In this document: positions 13,656-15,560 of the stretch, in pieces
How positions within the stretch are numbered: position 1 is the stretch's first letter
Layout of the letters: each line of letters begins with the position of its first letter
Assembly: GCA_002159155.1 (NCBI GenBank)
Contig: LZRQ01000068.1
Location: 1 to 15,560 of the forward strand
DNA length: 15,560 nucleotides
Reading direction: 5' to 3'
Source: Firmicutes bacterium ZCTH02-B6
GTDB lineage: Bacteria; Bacillota; Limnochordia; Limnochordales; ZCTH02-B6
Made by a program: the position numbers and the translations under genes
Notes under the pieces: model-generated
Seen by the model: only the letters and a program-made list of their open reading frames with translations
Told to the model about the DNA's origin: nothing
Database searches by the model: none

Positions 13656-13681
13656 GGATTCCATGCATTCCCTCGGATTCC
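13656..13681. repeat. Phased GGATTCC/ATTCC repeats in the iolD upstream gap
   Basis: On the + strand GGATTCC occurs at 13656-13662 and 13675-13681, with another ATTCC at 13667-13671, so ATTCC recurs at steps of 9 and 10 bases, about one helical turn. The central 16 bases (13656-13671) form an imperfect palindrome around ATGCAT, 12 of 16 positions symmetric. This looks like a regulator-binding array next to the cre-like site, but no known protein can be assigned. Confidence 0.4.
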
Positions 13682-13743
13682 TCTCTTCCCGGCGCGATTC
13701 TCGACCGGCTGGAAGCGAAACTGTGCCCCGCCCGGACGGGTAG

Positions 13744-14565
13744 TCAGCGGCCGGCGCCCTGCCCAGAGCGGGCCAGCTCCTGCAGCTCTTCGGAGAGTTG
13801 CTCCAGTTCCTGGCCGCCGGCCATCATGGAGAGGATCTCCTCCCGGCTCACCTCGTCCTTGGCAAAGGTGCCATAGCTGGCGCCCCGGTTGAGGACGGTA
13901 AAGCGGTCGCCGACGGCAAAGGCGTGGTGGGCGTTGTGGGTGATGAAAATGACCGCTAGCCCTTGGGCGCGCGCCTGGGCAATATACCGGAGCACGACGC
14001 CCGCTTCTTTGACCCCGAGGGCGCTGGTAGGCTCATCGAGGATGAGGACCTTGGCTCCAAAGTAGACGGCCCGGGCGATGGCCACCGACTGGCGTTCTCC
14101 GCCCGACAGCGTTCCTACCGGCTGGTGGACGTCCCGCACGTCGATGCCGATTTTGCGCAACTCCTCCCGGGTCACCCGCACCGCCAGTTCCGTGTCGAAC
14201 CTTCGAAACGGACCCCAGCCCTTGACGGGCTCGCGTCCGAGGAAAAAGTTGCGCACAATGCTCATGAGCGGGATCATCCCTAGGTCCTGGTGTACGGTGG
14301 CGATACCGAGCTCGATCGCGTCCCGGGGCGAGCGAAACCGCACCTCCCGGCCCTCGAAAAACAGTTGACCCTGCGTGGGCTCGTGTACACCCGAGAAGAT
14401 TTTGATGAGCGTCGACTTGCCCGCCCCGTTGTCCCCCAAAAGGCAATGGACTTCCCCCGGGTAAACCGCCATGGAGATGTCCCGCAAGGCGATGACCGGT
14501 CCGAAGCGCATGTGGATGTGGCGCGCTGCGATGATGGGCGTTTGCACCGGTTTTCCCGTCTTCAT
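13744..14565 (-). CDS. Sugar (probable inositol) ABC transporter ATP-binding protein, single-domain FrcA-like
   Basis: This 273-residue ATPase of the carbohydrate uptake class 2 (ribose/fructose/inositol-type) energises the neighbouring permease. Walker A GDNGAGKST is at 44-52, VHQDLGMIPLMS with the Q-loop is at 91-102, the signature LSGGERQ is at 153-159, Walker B LILDEPTSAL is at 174-183 and the switch histidine is H210. It has one nucleotide-binding domain, unlike RbsA/MglA/IatA, which have two in about 500 residues, and resembles FrcA in size and in the SALGVKEAG segment. It ends in a Glu/Leu/Gln-rich helix (251-266). The start overlaps the permease stop by 4 bases (ATGA). Inositol as substrate is inferred from the operon. 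Confidence 0.93.
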   Translation of the reverse strand: MKTGKPVQTPIIAARHIHMRFGPVIALRDISMAVYPGEVHCLLGDNGAGKSTLIKIFSGVHEPTQGQLFFEGREVRFRSPRDAIELGIATVHQDLGMIPLMSIVRNFFLGREPVKGWGPFRRFDTELAVRVTREELRKIGIDVRDVHQPVGTLSGGERQSVAIARAVYFGAKVLILDEPTSALGVKEAGVVLRYIAQARAQGLAVIFITHNAHHAFAVGDRFTVLNRGASYGTFAKDEVSREEILSMMAGGQELEQLSEELQELARSGQGAGR

Positions 14566-15560
14566 CGGCTCGTCATCGCCCTCTTGCGCAGGTAGTTGTT
14601 GAAGAGCACCGCGATCAGCAGCATGGCGCCTAAAAAGACCTGAAACCAGTCGGTGTGCACGCCGGTGAAGAAAAAGCCTTGCCGCACCATGCCAAAGATC
14701 AGCGCCCCCAACGACGCCCCCAGCACCGACCCGTAGCCGCCGGTCAGGAGGTTGCCGCCGATGACGGCGGTGATGATGGCTTCAAACTCCTTTTGCTGGC
14801 CCCGCAGCACATCAGCGGAACCCGCGGTGAGCACGGTGAGCGCGGCGACCAGGGTGCTGGAGGCGGCGGTGCAGATAAACAATATGGTCTTGACCCGGCC
14901 AACCGGCACTCCGGCGTTGCGCGCGGCCTCTGCCTTGCCGCCGGCGCCAAAGATCCAGTTGCCAAATTGGGTTCGGTGCAGCACCCATGAGCCGAGAGCC
15001 GTCAGCGCAAGCCACCAGTAGATGGAAACCGGCAGGCCCAAGGGCGTCGCGGTGAACAGCGGGTACAACCAGTCACCTTCCACAAATCGCCGCACTCCAG
15101 AAACGATGGTGCGGCCCGTGACCCAGCGGGTGACGCCGATCGTGAGTCCCCGCAGGATAAAAAGGGACGCGAGGGTCACGATGAACGACGGCAACCCCGT
15201 GCGCAGGACGAGGGCGGCGTTGAACCAGCCCACCAGCCCCGCAAAGCCGAAGGCCACAATGATGGCCACCCACAGCGGCCAGCCCAGTTCGGCCACCATT
15301 ATCGCGATGGCCATCCCCGCGGCGCCGATCATCGAACCGACGGAGAGATCAAACTCGCCGGCGATCATGAGCAGCGCTACGGCCACCGAGTTGATCCCCA
15401 ACAGGGCCGCGACCTCAAGGTAATTGATTGTGCCGCGAACCGACAAAAATCCCTGATTCCCCGCGACGGCCGCAAACACGGCAAAGACCAGCACGACGCC
15501 GCCGATGGCGGCCAGGTCGGGCCGGTGCAGCAGCCGCTGCACCGGCGACAAGGGCTGCAG
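14562..15560 (-). CDS. Sugar (probable inositol) ABC transporter permease, RbsC/FrcC-like, N-terminus off the window
   Basis: This membrane permease of the RbsC family has about eight to ten hydrophobic segments. Family marks are IAGEFDLSVGSMIG near residue 63, GLPSFIVTLASLFILRG near 119, AARNAGVPVGRVK near 210 and the Gly-rich GGNLLTGGYGSVLGASLGALIFG near 265 (counted from an in-frame TTG at 15551). The TTG has no visible ribosome site and the frame stays open to the window edge with L-Q-P, so the true start probably lies outside. It overlaps the ATPase start by 4 bases. The matching substrate-binding protein is not in the window and is expected just upstream, beyond 15560. Confidence 0.92.
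   Translation of the reverse strand: MQPLSPVQRLLHRPDLAAIGGVVLVFAVFAAVAGNQGFLSVRGTINYLEVAALLGINSVAVALLMIAGEFDLSVGSMIGAAGMAIAIMVAELGWPLWVAIIVAFGFAGLVGWFNAALVLRTGLPSFIVTLASLFILRGLTIGVTRWVTGRTIVSGVRRFVEGDWLYPLFTATPLGLPVSIYWWLALTALGSWVLHRTQFGNWIFGAGGKAEAARNAGVPVGRVKTILFICTAASSTLVAALTVLTAGSADVLRGQQKEFEAIITAVIGGNLLTGGYGSVLGASLGALIFGMVRQGFFFTGVHTDWFQVFLGAMLLIAVLFNNYLRKRAMTSR

Noticed and set aside
13727..13740. Terminator after the sugar ATPase gene
   Set aside because: The CCCG...CGGG hairpin is only 4 bp with no T-run, so read-through into iolD is more likely.

Overview
The window is about two-thirds G+C by eye, densely coded, and has strong Shine-Dalgarno sites (AGGAGG, AAAGGAGGG, AGGAGGT), many 1-4 base start/stop overlaps and a cre/LacI-like operator. 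This fits a high-GC bacterium, possibly a thermophilic or compost-type Bacillota lineage. The taxonomic call is a guess from style, not a marker gene. The osmoprotectant-binding protein has an ordinary signal peptide rather than a lipoprotein signal, so a cell with an outer membrane should be kept in mind.

Left part (1-5303, + strand). A sigma70-type promoter (TTGACA at 145-150, TATACT at 169-174) is followed at once by overlapping inverted repeats (175-212) that look like an operator. It drives four tightly overlapping genes, binding protein - long permease - ATPase - short permease. This is the order of the enterobacterial osmF(yehZ)-yehY-yehX-yehW betaine-type ABC importer. After 116 bases comes an RpiR/MurR-family regulator (HTH plus SIS domain).

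Middle (5304-5512). The regulator converges with the minus-strand operon. The gap holds a 15-base direct repeat and a perfect 11-bp hairpin able to end transcription in both directions.

Right part (15560-5513, - strand). This is a nearly unbroken myo-inositol catabolic operon. Read 5' to 3' on the minus strand it has: a sugar ABC permease (N-terminus runs off the window), a single-domain sugar ABC ATPase, a 133-base gap with an operator-like site, then iolD, iolB, iolG, iolE, iolC, a class I (Schiff-base) aldolase and mmsA/iolA. Inositol enters through the ABC transporter, IolG oxidises it to inosose, IolE dehydrates it, IolD opens the ring, IolB isomerises it, IolC phosphorylates it, the aldolase splits it, and MmsA converts malonate semialdehyde to acetyl-CoA. 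Every step has a candidate. The aldolase stands where Bacillus has the unrelated class II enzyme IolJ.

The regulator lies between the two loci. RpiR-family proteins control iol genes in some proteobacteria, so it is a reasonable candidate regulator of the iol operon, of the osmF operon, or of both. I see no phage, insertion sequence, CRISPR, tRNA or rRNA, and no gene that looks like a new defence or biosynthetic system. The points of interest are regulatory architecture and enzyme substitutions.
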